64,000 nt of DNA from positions 7,250,501 through 7,314,500 of the forward strand of contig NC_003280.10 of NCBI RefSeq assembly GCF_000002985.6, given 5' to 3'. Positions 11,658 through 24,339 of this stretch are shown here, in pieces. The position numbers and the translations under genes were made by a program. How positions within the stretch are numbered: position 1 is the first letter of the stretch; each line of letters begins with the position of its first letter. The notes beneath the pieces were generated by a model, which searched no databases, was not told the DNA's origin, and saw only the letters and a list, made by a program, of their open reading frames with translations. Source of the stretch: Caenorhabditis elegans. Its lineage: Eukaryota > Nematoda > Chromadorea > Rhabditida > Rhabditidae.

Positions 11658-12978
11658 ATGATGGTCAGTTGCAAGCTTCTTCTTTATTATGGAACATTTT
11701 CTAGTATAATCTCTATTGTACTTTCCTGTGTTGCCACTAGTCCAACAGGTACAGTAACCACAACTGTAGCTCCAACAACAACGACGGCGGCAACCGGTGA
11801 GGATTTTCTTAGATCTCGAAATCTGAGGATGCATGCATCCGTATGAACAATTAGCTTATCTACGTAATACTATATTCCTGGTCTTATCAAGACAACAAAG
11901 GAATTGACTTGATGTGTCCTAAGATCAAGATCAAACCAGACCTGATTTGGTTAATTACGTAGGCGGCTTGTGAACATATAATATTGCAAATGAGCATTAC
12001 AAATTAATCAATAAACAAAAACGCGTTTGAGTAGAAGTTCTGCAATTAGAACTTTGGCTTAAATTACAGCCCAGAGGGATCACCACCAGGCAGTGTACCT
12101 GAATCCCAGATCCGCAGTGCATAGCACTTGAAGAACGGATCGTCCTTTAATCCTTTAAAAAAAATGAGCATTACAAATTAATCAATAAACAAAAACGCGT
12201 TTGAGTAGAAGTCCTGCAATTAGAACTTTTAAATGCTCATGAAGGTACCTGAAAAAAGTTATTCTTTGAATTGCATGTATATATTAAAAATATTTGCATT
12301 GAAACATTTTTTTTTCAGTTATAACTGAAAAAATGAATTAACCAACATTTTGATCGCGAATTGTTGAACTGTATTATAACAACTTAGAAGAAAATGCCCC
12401 ACTTGGCTCTGTTGGAATTTAAAAAATACAAAAAAAGCAAAAATTTTTACCACAAGGCACCCAACATTTTGAACTTTAGAATTTTTAAAACAAAAATTCA
12501 CAACATTAAAGTTGCAATATTTGAATATTTAACGAAACTCTCTCAAAATCTATTCGTAATATAAAAATTTTCAGGATGCACGAGTTGTACAGCCAGTCAG
12601 GTAACATTTGCCCAGTCAGGTGGAGGTGTTCAGATTGATACTGCGGGAATGTATGTTTATTCAATAATTTCAAAAGTTCCACTTTTTAATTTTCAGTCCG
12701 GGAACAGCCGCAGGATGCTTAACTTTAACTTTAACATGTACAGCTGGCACAGGAAATTATGCATTTATGCAATTTAATAATAATCAAGGAGGTCCTGCTG
12801 AAAATCAAGATATGGGAATGGTATGTTCATTCAGTAGCTTTATGGAACAAATGTTCACCATTTGCAGACAATCAATGCTCTTGCGAATTGTGTTGATGGA
12901 AATTGGGTGTACACAAGTGGAGGAGTATCAAGAATTGTAACACAAGTATCTTGTAATCAAGCCCCTAATGCTGGATAA
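11658..12978 (+). CDS. Small secreted nematode C6-domain protein
   Basis: This is probably an extracellular protein of the nematode C6 (six-cysteine) domain family, whose function is unknown. Four exons, 11658-11796, 12575-12650, 12697-12820 and 12868-12978, give 149 residues. A signal peptide spans residues 1 to about 26 (MMVSCKLLLYYGTFSSIISI). A short Thr-rich linker follows (TTTVAPTTTTAAT). Then comes one C6 domain with Cys in CTSC, AGCLT, LTCTAG, LANCVDG and VSCNQ. The first ATG after a TTTTCTTACAG acceptor was chosen; the frame is open further upstream but lies before that acceptor. The 778-bp first intron holds a 68-bp direct duplication. TTAATAAACCG near 13131 is a likely polyadenylation signal. 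Confidence 0.85.
11988..12229. repeat. 68-bp direct repeats flanking a 106-bp structured spacer, in an intron
   Basis: Copies at 11988-12055 and 12162-12229 differ at one base (gaagttctgc versus gaagtcctgc). The 106-bp spacer (12056-12161) is richer in GC than its surroundings. It contains nested inverted repeats, GATCCG against CGGATC, with GTGC against GCAC inside. It looks like an insertion or a recent duplication within intron 1 of the C6 gene. The family is not recognised. Confidence 0.8.
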
Positions 12979-15900
12979 TTATTCTGAATTCTTATTCACT
13001 ATTCTGAAAGTTTCCTTCCATGTTAAAGATCTAACATGAAAATGTATAAGAAAAGTGTGGTAACTTATAACTTTGATATTTTTAATCATCGACAATTGCT
13101 CACAATAATCATGTTTCTAATAATTGTTGTTTAATAAACCGATTCGATTCTTTCAATCCCTTTTTTAAATTTTGCTTCCAAAATAGTTTTCCCCTAAAAA
13201 TATATGTGTCTGCAAAAAATATATAAAGAAACCATAAATTTCCGGATAAGTTTAGTTGCTTCTTTTTCTGTTTTTGAGATTTAGTCTAAAAGATCTCTAA
13301 GTGATCGGTAAAATCAGAAGAAATATGAACTTAATAAACAAGTTTAAAGTTTTCAAACCGAAGAAAATAGGTAGGCAGGAAGGCATCAGGCAGGCGTGGG
13401 CGCCTAAGAAAGTTTCTGCTTTTCATGGAAATCATAATGAAAGTTGTCAATTTCCGTTAAAATATTTGAATATTTTATGTTTCCTCTCATATTAATCTCG
13501 AAACCGAGAATCTATTGTAGTTACTGTAAATTATAAATGTAGATTGTAGAAACGTGCTACTGAAAATGCTCCAAGATATATGCTCCTGGCAAGAAAATTG
13601 CCTTAAAAATCATTACAATTGTAAACCGAATTACAGTTATTCGTCTGTCAGTCCTCTTGTACCCGTCCCTTCCTCCTTACAAGCAAGAATAAATCATTGA
13701 TCTGCAATACGTGAAGCCATATTTCAGAACAAATCAGGACATTTTCGAGTGTCCTCAAAAACGTTTAAATCTTCCAGACAAAAATCTATCAAAAATCAAA
13801 AGTATAAGAAGAATGTAGTAAACACGGAATCACGAAAGTTATCATCCGGAAGCTTTTAAGTCCCTCTACTGAAAGTACATTTATTAAAAAAAAACAATTC
13901 TTACCATTCAAATCCATTTAAAATTTCGTCATTTTGATTTCAAAGTGTCTGGGACAATGAAAAAGAACACAAATGTCATAAATGTGGTTTTCAGAAATCA
14001 GGAAACAAAAACTTTGAAAGTTCAGAGATGAAAATTGAACGGTGCAGACCAATCCGAGACAACATTTTTTTAAAGAATAATTTTTGAGAAAATGACCTCA
14101 AAACTTATGTCCACCACCTTTATATACAATTTTTCTAATAAATATTTTTGTGTTCTTTTCTGGTTACTGACCCCTTGTTTGGTTATTATTTACAAAACCG
14201 GAATGTAGCCACGAATCGTTGCTCTTTTACTTATCATCGTACTCTTAATTCCCTCAAATTGTGTTGAGCTCATCAAAAATTTTCACTTTCATCACAATCT
14301 CTTATCAGGTAACTTTCACCACGTGTCGATGATTTTCGAGCGCTCGCCGCGTGTCAACTAGACAATTTTCCTTGATGACATACACCCAAATAGGTATTTG
14401 TTTTCATTGTGAATATGCCAGCTGACTGCTTTTACAAACAATATGTTGCAATGTTGAAAGGGCATGTGATTGATCGGAGAAGAAAATGTGCTGACTGTGC
14501 GGTTATTTTAATCAGGAAATAAATATTGAAAAAGGAGAAGGGAGTTGAATGAAATCAAACCATACAAAAAATGGTTCAAGGAGACCGCTAGAGTTGCATA
14601 TTTTAATCAGATTTCTTCGATTGAAGGGTCTGCATTGTTTACTAGTAATTTGACAGTTAGTAGCAGATGATAACAGATGTAAGTGTCAGTTGAAAAGTGG
14701 CAAAAACAAAATATATGCATGTCAATTAATGTACCGGATATACAACATTCAATAAATTATGCAAGGTTTCATCAAACCAGAAACCTTCCTAGAATGTTTA
14801 ACAAAGATGTACCTAAATTCTCTCAACATTTCTAACTTCCGCAAAAATTAGAAATATTGCTGTTCCAAGCGATTGGAGATAATTAAAATTTTGATTCAGT
14901 GTTGCGTTAAGTTTTTTAGATGTCTACAAGGCACACAAATACGCGTTGTTTCTTTGATTCTTAAGCAAGTTTTGGCGATTCTTGATGATATATCCTATTT
15001 ATTGTTTATAGTCTTATCTGTACGACACGGGATCAGCGAAACCTGAAAATATTCCATAAAATTTTCCAAAAAACTTCAATTTTTAAATTTTCCAACAAAA
15101 AAGCCCCAAGAATTTCCAGTTTTCAGAATCATTCAGAACAATACCGATGATTTCATGCACATATTTTCCAATGTAAATTTCGCGAGTTTCGAAACAATTT
15201 CGAACCATTTCCTGTAAAACGTCAACTCTTTTCCTCACAGTCACTTACTCATTTTGTTTCAAAATTTTCCATCATAAGTTTCTATTCCATAAACCCGCAA
15301 CAAATGTTTCCCCTTAACCTGCAAGTTTGATAAAACGGTGTCAATTTTTGATCACATTTGTGAAAGAATTGTGACTAAAACGAAATGATCCTATAAATTT
15401 ACGTCAAACTATGTTATTTAAATATTAACTTTAATGATAAACCGGCTTTAAAAAGATTTACCTCCGGGTTATCGAGGTTATGGCAGCTGCAAAATTGAAA
15501 AATAAACAGATGACCAATACGACTTTAAATTTTACTTTATTTTTTTAAAGGCATATTATCAATTAAGTGATAATTGTTATTAAATGCAAGAAAATGAGAA
15601 AGAAATAATTTTTTTTTCAACTAGATTTTTCAGTCCCTCCTGGAGAGTTTATTTCGTTCAAAAAGTTTGTTTTCGTTTCAAAGTAATTCCATTAAGTTTT
15701 TTGACGGTCATTTGCGTTCTCATGTTGATGACGTCTCACTAAGAAGTGGAAATTCGTTTAATGTTTCGGACAGTCTTCTCAAGATCAAACGTCGCCCCTT
15801 TCATGCACTCTTCCTCAATTTCTCTCAACTTTGGAAGACGAAACCTCATTTAAAATGTCGACGTCAAAATGTAGTAATGGTGCATATTACGCATGCTCTA

Positions 15901-18900
15901 TATTTAGGAAAAATATGCAAAATGACACTGGAAACATATGATTTGAGATGGAAGAAGAAGATGAAGACGGACTCGTGGATTATGAATTTTATAGTTTAAT
16001 AAGAGCAGAGATCCAAAATTGAAAAAGTTGAACCATATAGATAAAAAAAGATCAACTGTTATAAAAATTATACACATCATTTTAAAATATAAACATCTAA
16101 AATCAGGATAAAGACAGAAGAATAGAATGAAGTTTGAATTCTGAATTGGGTGATAAATTTAAAAGGGCAACGGATAATCAAATTTTAAAATTGAAATTAA
16201 AATGAATCACTGTCTAAATAAAATATATATAAGATTATTACTACCAGAATTTACTAACAAGCTAGTCAGGTACGTTCTCAGGTGACAGTGCCTACCTACC
16301 GCTCATTTTCAGAGTTTTGGCGGGAGCTTCCTGTGTCTGGTGTTGTATTGGTTTACTCGTTTGCGTTAATTCAGAAAAAAGGAAATCAAAATTGTTTGGT
16401 AGGCAGGTGTAGGAGGCCTTCTAGAAACAACCTTTGGTGTTGACGTGGAAAGTTCAGTATGAGGCCCCTGAAATCTGTCAAACAGTAGGTGTTCTATTAC
16501 ACAGTTCCCCTCTCTCAAACTTCGATTTTGCAAAATGTTTCGAGCACACTCATCAATTCCTAATTGTGCACATTTCCAACCTGGAACTTCCTTTCACCCG
16601 CACTATCATTCGTCATCATAGTAGAATGTATAGTTTGATATACTGATAACAAGCAATGCTTATCACACCCTCATCGGCTACTTAGCCATCTCAAGCTATT
16701 GATCCTATCCTGAAATCAGCTTGCAAAGTGTGAATCACGGTGTGTGTTGAGTACAAATGTGTGTAGACAAAGAAATTGAAAACAAAACACGTATGTTGGG
16801 AGTCACCCTGATTTGTATCCGAGGGGTATTTCACTACAATTTTAAATTATTTTAAATTTTAAATTGTGGAAATTAAATTGTATTATATTTAGATGTTAGA
16901 ATTTTGGAAGCCCCCTATCACTGCAATTGAAAAAGAGATACAATTTCAGTAAATTTAAAATAAAACCAAAAAATCATGAAGACGACGTAACGTAATGCGG
17001 GGGTCCAATTGAGTTGATAGGAAGGATATGACGAGGCCCACAGGAAGTCGTTCCATTTCAATGTTATATTTACACGTTTTGATCTCCTTGAATTGAAAAA
17101 ATGAAGAGAGGATCTCTGTTTTCTGACACCAATTCACAAATAAGCTAGACTAAACCTGTCTGGGAAGTTATTTTTAAAAAGTTACTTATGAAAGATAGGT
17201 GGAACTACCAAAAATATGAACAGCATTGTAAGTCAATTCAAAAATTGTTGTTTGTAGATCCAGTCGAAAGATGTTTGGGTTCCGTTCAGCCTAAAGTGAA
17301 AGTCGATCTATGGTTAATTTGTGCAAACAACTAAAATAGAAGCAGACGAGTTATGCCTGCCTTGTAGGCACACACTTTTTTACACCTTTTTCCTTAGATG
17401 GAAGGAATACACAAATACTGTACCATTTATTCCCAAATTTACAATACAAGCAAAAACTGCTATAAGAAGTCGTGTACTTTTAATTTATGCACCAAGTTAT
17501 TTTAATAAAGTGGATTTTCCCCTGTCTAACCTATCAATCCAAAAGTTTCGTCAACATCAAGGTTTAATAGTTTCCTGAAAAGCTGAAATTGCCACAAAAA
17601 ATTGTTATCTCAATTTAGAAATAAAAACTGAAAAATCATTGATGAGGTCACTAATATTTACAATTTGTATGAATCATTTGTATGCACAATCAGAAACTTT
17701 TATTCCTCATTTGATACAGTTTTGTGTGTCGTCGAGCTCCAATTTCAAGTGTTTTCCACGTTTCACATACTGCGTGGGTTTTAACTTCAGTCAGAATACA
17801 TTTCAGATAGTAAAAACAATGTTTCCTTAATTTCCCACACCTATTCTTCTTATCATATGTTTGGTTTTTTTTCTAGGTGCGACTTTTGATTTTTGTTTTC
17901 ATTGTTGCCATCTTCTGTTTTTCGATGAGTTAATTGAAATTCAACAGGTTTTCTCGAAATGCTGCTTTTGAGCTCGTTTGATGTCTAAAACTAGTAAATA
18001 TTTAACCAGACATATTAGTACTCAAGAATATTTTAAGACAAAATCTTGCTCTGAAAATAAACTCAAATTTGTGTATGGTTTTATTTATTTTTTTTTAAGC
18101 TTCAGATTTTTAATTCACATAAAGATTATTTCCCGGAACTCCTGAATCAGAAATTTGTTTGTTTGAAATCATGTATTTGAGCAAAAATTTAAAAAATGAG
18201 CATTGGAACGTCTTGTAGACACCGAACGGGCAAATCATTAATTTTCGAACAAATGGGATTAACTGAAAAATAACAGGATTAGTTAAAAAATGCAGTGAAG
18301 GTGGTAAAGAAATTATTTATTTTGTTTTATTCTTCAAAAAATGAAGCACAATTTCAAGTCAGAAGAAAAGCAGATTTTGGAAGTTTGAAGCTTGGAGCTG
18401 GAACTATGTGGAAGAAAATAAATGAGGAAACCCGAAAATTTAACATTTGCTGTTTGCTGGTCTTTCACACTTTGAGCTAGAAGATTAAGAATATACTAAT
18501 GAGTATTATGATTAGTAAAACAAGTATTTTTCTTCGAAAGCTATGAAAGTTTGTAAAACATTGGTACAAACAAGAAACCTTGGTAGACTGATTCATTATT
18601 AAGAAAATACTTTTAGAGAATAAAAAACAAGTATCAGAATATTACCAATGGACTCCACAATTTACATTGATCTGAAAATTACAGTAACTAAAGTTTTCTG
18701 GCAGTATTGTTTTTTGTTCACTTTTTAAAAGTATTTATTTTCAGCTTTCTTTGATCAAAAATTTATTCAGTTTGTTGACATTTATAGTTGCCTCCTTCAC
18801 TAATAAATCGGATCAAATTGAAATGTAAAAAGGATGAACATATTCCAAAACAGAGCATGATTTGTGACGTTGCAGGCTTGAGGGACAGATTATTTATTCA

Positions 18901-21517
18901 TCGTATTCAATTTACAGGATTTTCTATTTTGTCTAAGACAAAAAGGGACACAACAGGCTAGAATAGGAGGATTAAATTGTTTAACACGGATTTTTGAAAT
19001 TTGGTATTAAGGATATTTGTACTCAAAATGTGACACATGGTGCACTCAGGAAATTGAGAATATATGATTTAGCTCTTGTCTAGAACAAATGTTATCAAAA
19101 CGTTTCGGCACATCACCGATGTCTTGAACCCTGATGTTCAACTTTGGTAGATTATATAAGAATACTATTAGAGGCAATACTATTAGAACAGTACAATAAT
19201 TTAAGTATTTCTGAAGGTGTTTGTTTTTAGTATCTAGAAAACTAATTAAAATTGAGTTGGCATTGTTGAAATTCAATTGTATAAGACTAATTTATTTACT
19301 ACAACTTGATCATTCTCTATCAAAGTGTCATTTTGGAAAAAGTTGCACAATAATTTTGTTCGTTTTCTCATAAGACGGAAAGGTCATGAGACAGTCAATC
19401 ACAAAAAATGGAATCAAAAATTAAAAAGTTCCTGTAACCTGCTAAACTACACTATTAAACCATCTCACATGACGTATTGTATTCCTGAACCGATTACCTT
19501 CTTCTTCTGCGGAAACACTTTTTCTGATAGTGAAGCATGGTTGACGAACTAACTGATTTGTGATACAGGAAGAAAAGCAGTTAAAATTTATTGAAAATGT
19601 GATTTAAGGAAAGCGGATTTCAAAAAATGAAAATCTTTATGTTTTGAAAAAAGAAATTAGCCTTGAATGAGTCAAAGAAAAGTATCCGGAAATGTATTTT
19701 TGTAACTTATATCATAAAATTTCAAAGTCATACAGATTGCTTATATCCCCCAGAATATCTAGGTTGTCTCCTTACCTACATAAAATTCCATCAGGTTATC
19801 GGATAAAACATGCAGATTTACAGCATGTAGGTATCACCAGACCATCGGAAATTGAACTTTAACTGTTTTAAATTGAATTTGTATCCGGACAGGAAACATT
19901 TCTGATTTGATCAGGAAATCAGCTGGATACGTCGAATGTTTTTTGTTCAGACTGCCGTTCAATTTGTTTGGAAAATTATAGGAAAAGGTCAACTAGTTTT
20001 TGCAGAGTTTTCAAATAAAACTTGAGATTTATCTTTTGAACTTTGAACTGGCTTTCAAAAAAAAAAACTGGCTTTCTGAAAAACAAAACGAAAAATTTAT
20101 CCAATATAAAGTTGATTAAAAAAAACAGGACAGTCAAGTTAGTCAGGTGTTCGTGCCTGCCTACTGGCTATTAGAAGCAAACTCCGAAGTTGTTCATTTG
20201 CAAGGAACTGTGATTTTCTTGTTTTACTAAACTTCATAAATGTCAAATTAAAAAATGAGCACATGAACTTTTTAAAAGGACACAAAGCAGACGGCATATC
20301 GTATATGCACAAGGCAGACGTAGGTAGTAGGATTGAAGGCAGACGGCCAAATTCATGCCTATCTGACAAGTTGAGTGAGTCGTTTATTTCATTCTCTGGC
20401 TGAACTAATTGTCAGCAATGTGGTATAATTATCGTAAGTTTGACAAGTAATCGTATTTTCTCTTTTAGTATTGCATCTGACTATTCTACTTTGATAGGTT
20501 ATAACTTCGCGCATTTGGAATATTACAATAAATAATTAACTAAAAATGATAGAAAAAACTAAATAAATATTTTGCCTGTTGAAAATGTTTGATTAGAACA
20601 AAGGATGCTTTTTGCTTTAAAAAATCTCATTTGCCATTATCAAAAAATATTTACAGAAAACATTGATTTTACAGGTCACAATAGCTCAATGACAATAAAA
20701 AAGAAAAGATCTATTGACCAGAGAAAAACGAGAAATCTTCCTAGAATTATTATAACTTCTGAAAATATCTTTAGACATATATTTGAAATAATAAAAATCT
20801 GCTTTGAATCATCTTATATTCGAAGAATTGTTGCAAAAAATTCGAATTCGATTTCCCAGAAGCATATCGTTCGATCATAAGGTAGCAAAATGTTTTTTAG
20901 AAAATATGAAACTCAAGAGGCGCAGAGTTTTTCTACAAGATTCAATGGTGAAACCACTTGGAAACTACTAATAAGAAGTGAGAAATAACGATGAATCGTC
21001 GACATACATAAAAACAAAAAAGATATGAATTCAACTAACAAGACTGTAGAAAAATAGACAACATGGATGGAGACAAAAGATTGAAATGAAGATGTTGTGG
21101 TTACCAGTTTATCACTTTTACTTTTTAGGAACTAGTTTTCATTCTGTTGATATGATGAGTAATACGTTTCTTACAATAAATAATTTAGAAAACCATGTGT
21201 TAATTTGTTGATTTATTTTTGATTTATTACTGTATTTTTATTTTTTGGCACAGTTCTTGATATTTCTGATCAGATTCTGATCTACTAAGAGGTTTCGCCT
21301 GATTTCTGACAATCCGTGAATTTTTCAACCTGATCGGTCACAAACCACTAAACCATCATTCCATCAATCATCATTTTTATGCTTCGTTATCTTTCATCTT
21401 TCAACTTGTGAACCTGTAATTCCAGAAGTTATGTTCAACTTTGCAAGTTTTTTGATTTTTATTCATACAAGATAGTGTCAGTAAACAACGACACAGACAT
21501 CACTAGTCCGGTCATCG
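12979..21517. other. Long gene-poor interval with dispersed short repeats
   Basis: About 8.5 kb without a gene I can support. Open stretches of 60-110 codons occur (the longest at 15667-15999) but have no splice context, family motif or signal peptide. Short G/C-rich blocks of the GCCTACCTGCC / GGCAGGCGTAGG kind occur near 13370-13400, 16280-16305, 16398-16412, 17345-17372 and 20145-20340. A pair of inverted GATA-type sites (CTGATAA and TTATCA) lies at 16643-16665. No tRNA or other RNA gene is recognised. Confidence 0.5.
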
Positions 21518-21600
21518 CCGTGGGAAAATGGGAGTGGCTCCGGCGGAAGAGAGAAGGTAAAGCATAAGGTGGGCGGAGTCAGCGCGGCGAGCAGTATAAA
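21518..21600 (+). promoter_or_regulatory. Promoter of micro-gene A: CSL-type site, GGGCGGAGTC box, TATA box
   Basis: CCGTGGGAAAA at 21518-21528 contains CGTGGGAA, the high-affinity CSL/LAG-1 site. GGGCGGAGTC lies at 21571-21580 and TATAAA at 21595-21600, 55 bp before the ATG. The layout parallels those of E and F. Confidence 0.75.
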
Positions 21601-21654
21601 AGAGCACTTGGGAGGCGGTGCATTTCAACGTTCGTTTACACGACTCTTTACAAA

Positions 21655-21753
21655 ATGATTCACATGCCAATTCACGCTACTTTTGAAACAACCAGCTCCT
21701 TCGAGCTCCGCCGACTTCGGCTCTTGGCCCCGATCCCAAGAAAATTCAACTGA
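21655..21753 (+). CDS. Micro-gene A, MIHMPIH family protein (32 residues)
   Basis: An intronless ORF of 32 codons starts MIHMPIHATFETTSSFELRR and ends IPRKFN. It shares its N-terminal MIHMPIH, a central S-S-x-E-L-R-R motif and its C-terminal R-K-F-N/D with micro-genes D, E and F. There is no signal peptide, membrane segment or Cys. The ORF alone is too short to be convincing. The support is the paralogue conservation and the TATA box at fixed distance. The function is not known to me. Confidence 0.75.
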   Translation: MIHMPIHATFETTSSFELRRLRLLAPIPRKFN

Positions 21754-22767
21754 CACTCGCTTTAACAACAACTGTACATATTCATATTTATTTTTGATTC
21801 GTAGCTACAGTAGCTGTTCACCAACAACAAAACGAGGTCTCTATTGAATTCTGATGACAAACGGGCTCCACGGATATCTTCCAATCAACTTCCGATCTCA
21901 ACTTCACACCTGCTTTACCCAAACTGAGAAAATGATGAAGATGTCTCCACATTGCACAACGGGTTTTATAACTTTTATCTCGTTTCATTTATTTGTTAAT
22001 AATTATTTTGAAAAGAAGATCCCAAAAGAGGATTCATGTATTTATTTGGAACAAAATAATAAATATATTTTGAATTGTAAAAAGTTGTTTCTTCTCGTTT
22101 TTATAGGGTCAGTTGATACAAAACACCTGAAGAGAGTGTAAGAGAAATAGAGAAATTAGTGAAAAAGTACTGGAAAAAACCTGTTTTCTGTTGTCAACTG
22201 CAGACAAACAACGATTGTCAAATGTCACTTCTGGGTCATGCTTATCAATTCTGCAGTCTCTGCTAAATTGTTATTTATAGGTTGTCATGTGGGATTATTT
22301 GATACAGATTCAAGTGCACTTCAAGTACAGTTAGGCAAAAAGGAAGTAAAAATGGTGAAGATATGATAACGATAAAAAAAAATATATATGACGGATTTCC
22401 CAGGTTTTCGCAAGTTTCACATATTGGTGGAACTTGTTAAACTATACAAATTACATACACTGTTTGAGCATGATCATTGATGGATTTGTAATAAAACATT
22501 TATATTTTTAAAATTTATTATGGAGCACTAATAATAAATAAATTAATTAATTTAAAAAGTCAAGTGTTGAGATCGAAGAAGCATCGAATTTAGTTGAGAT
22601 TGGAAGGTTTTGGATTCCGAGATGAAATTGGTTGGTTTCTGGAGATCGTTGAAAGAATTGTACCCGTTAAAGACTTTGGAGATTTGAGAATAATAAATAG
22701 TCAAAATAAATATTAAATAATTAGTGAAAAAATCACATAGTTCGGAGATCAGCTTTCTTGAAATAAT

Positions 22768-22875
22768 TTAGTCAAATTTCTTGGTGACTGGAGCCTGAAG
22801 ACGAGCTTGACGAATGTTCTTAATGCTCTTTGTTGGCTCTGGAACGTTGGAGAAGTCGTTGGCAATGTGGAACAT
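22768..22875 (-). CDS. Micro-gene B, MFHI variant of the family (35 residues)
   Basis: The 35-codon ORF runs from MFHIANDFSNVPEPTKSIKN to VTKKFD. The start at 22875 was chosen over the in-frame ATG at 22908. It lies 63 bp from the TATATA box (22933-22938), matching the other members, and the transcript should begin near or after 22908. It keeps the terminal K-F-D and a basic centre but has diverged in between. It is divergent with micro-gene C. Confidence 0.6.
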   Translation of the reverse strand: MFHIANDFSNVPEPTKSIKNIRQARLQAPVTKKFD

Positions 22876-22932
22876 TTTTGCTAGAAGTTTTGATGTTGAA
22901 TTGAACATGGTTTTCTTAAAATTCTTGTTCCA

Positions 22933-22961
22933 TATATACCCCAAATGATAGTGTCTCCGCC
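22933..22961 (-). promoter_or_regulatory. Promoter of micro-gene B: TATATA and GGCGGAGAC
   Basis: On the minus strand GGCGGAGAC (22953-22961) lies 14 bases upstream of TATATA (22933-22938). No CGTGGGAA is seen. A dense TGTCA tract and a CTGATAAGGATAAGC double GATA site lie 180-360 bp further upstream. Confidence 0.6.
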
Positions 22962-23118
22962 TCTCTCCTCCCCCCACCTTCTTGGCGATTGCGATAATGT
23001 TTTTTGTTTATGATGTTAATTTGTCTTCTGGAACGAGCAGAAAGCGAATTATAGAACTCCAGTAGAAACCATATCTCTGGAAAATCACTTCTAATAACAA
23101 ATTGATAGATCAAGTACA

Positions 23119-23302
23119 AATTGTCATTGTCATTGACAAAGTGTCAGGCACACGTGTGTGTCTTGCAGGCGAAGAGAGAATCCGGTTTTTCGTCTCTCTT
23201 ATCAGTGTTAACGAGTGGACAACCATTGACAATCAGTATCGCACTGTCATTTGCCAAATGTCACTGTCAGTGTGCTTATCCTTATCAGTTGGTTTGTCAG
23301 GT
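23119..23302. promoter_or_regulatory. TGTCA-rich tract with a double GATA site
   Basis: Nine copies of TGTCA/TGACA occur between 23122 and 23299, with about 0.4 expected by chance. GCTTATCCTTATCAG at 23275-23289 holds two GATA-type sites in tandem. The tract lies upstream of micro-gene B. A similar but smaller tract is at 33394-33460. Confidence 0.45.
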
Positions 23303-24157
23303 TCATTTCATTTAATTTCCTCTGGTGCAAGCAATTATTCCTAAGTTTTTACGGAACGTAAACTTAAAGATAAGTCTAAGGCGTCATGTTTCAAATTTTA
23401 AAACTGAAAACACTTTTCAGTGAATATTCAAAATTTTGCGATGAGTCACATTTCCCATGGCTCTATTTCCGATGAGTAATTACATCCATCCAAATGAATA
23501 CTATGCCTTGTTTAAGGAACTGATTTACTAAAAACGATATCAATTGATAACAATAGTGTCTCTCTTGCTGCAGGACCGAAAGTCATGCAACTGGCTGTTA
23601 TGATCTTTACTTTCTTTTTCAAATGACTAATTGGGTTTACATGTTTTTGTAGAAAAAATAAAAGTTTCTGATTATATGTTTATATTTTCAGGAAGCCCCA
23701 TCTCAACCTTTTCAGATTATATTCTAGTTTCCTGATCCTTTAGTGCTCTCTTGGATCAAAAGTTAGGCTTCCGGGTTACAAACTAAATCAACGAACTGAA
23801 GCTGATCTTTGAAGAAACAAAAAATCATTGACGTTAGTACTGCACATATCATCTGATTCCAATGCATGGGATAATACATTTGTCTAGAACTATTCCATTT
23901 CAAATGATTATATAAATGTTGATATTTATGTGCAAATCTCTGATGTTATTCCTATTACTGATTTCGAAAAACGATATTTTTAGATCTCGGAGTACAACCT
24001 ATGTATCATAAAATTCATTGAATAGTATCAGGTACATATTCTCACAATTGTTATCTCTGGTATGATTAATCTCGGTGAAATTAGATATAATTTCAAAATT
24101 AGAGGCAACAGTCCAACATTTAGTTGTTTTTTTCTTTTCAAATTCTGATTTAAAAAT

Positions 24158-24184
24158 GGGCGGAGACTTCTCAATGGTATAAAA
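24158..24184 (+). promoter_or_regulatory. Promoter of micro-gene C: GGGCGGAGAC and TATAAAA
   Basis: GGGCGGAGAC (24158-24167) is followed after 10 bases by TATAAAA (24178-24184), which is 54 bp before the ATG counted from the box start. Confidence 0.65.
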
Positions 24185-24231
24185 ACAAAAATATAAATTT
24201 GAAATTCATGTTCCCAAGCATCACAAGCAAT

Positions 24232-24339
24232 ATGATCCACATTGGAGTTCACAACGACGTTGGAGAGGTTCATTTCAGTTTTACCGATTCCCGTAAAACT
24301 TGTCTTCAAACCTCTCGTGTGGTTAAAATATTCGACTAA
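24232..24339 (+). CDS. Micro-gene C, MIHI variant of the family (35 residues)
   Basis: An intronless 35-codon ORF starts MIHIGVHNDVGEVHFSFTDS and ends VVKIFD. It keeps the M-I-H start, a His at position 7, the T/S-rich centre and the terminal F-D. It contains one Cys. It has diverged from A, D, E and F but carries the same promoter layout. Confidence 0.6.
   Translation: MIHIGVHNDVGEVHFSFTDSRKTCLQTSRVVKIFD

Noticed and set aside
15667-15999. 110-codon open stretch on the plus strand
   Set aside because: No splice context, promoter, signal peptide or family motif; composition looks like translated AT-rich noncoding DNA.
20605-20880. 91-codon open stretch on the plus strand
   Set aside because: Ile/Lys/Arg-rich as expected from AT-rich DNA, with no motif or TATA/acceptor context.
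22906-22908. Upstream in-frame ATG for micro-gene B
   Set aside because: Only about 25 bp from the TATA box, so probably at or before the transcript start; the next ATG gives the spacing seen in all paralogues.
23102-23344. Two overlapping plus-strand ORFs (80 and 64 codons)
   Set aside because: They read through the TGTCA-rich tract, and the repeated pentamer explains the open frames (SLSVCLSLSVGLS).
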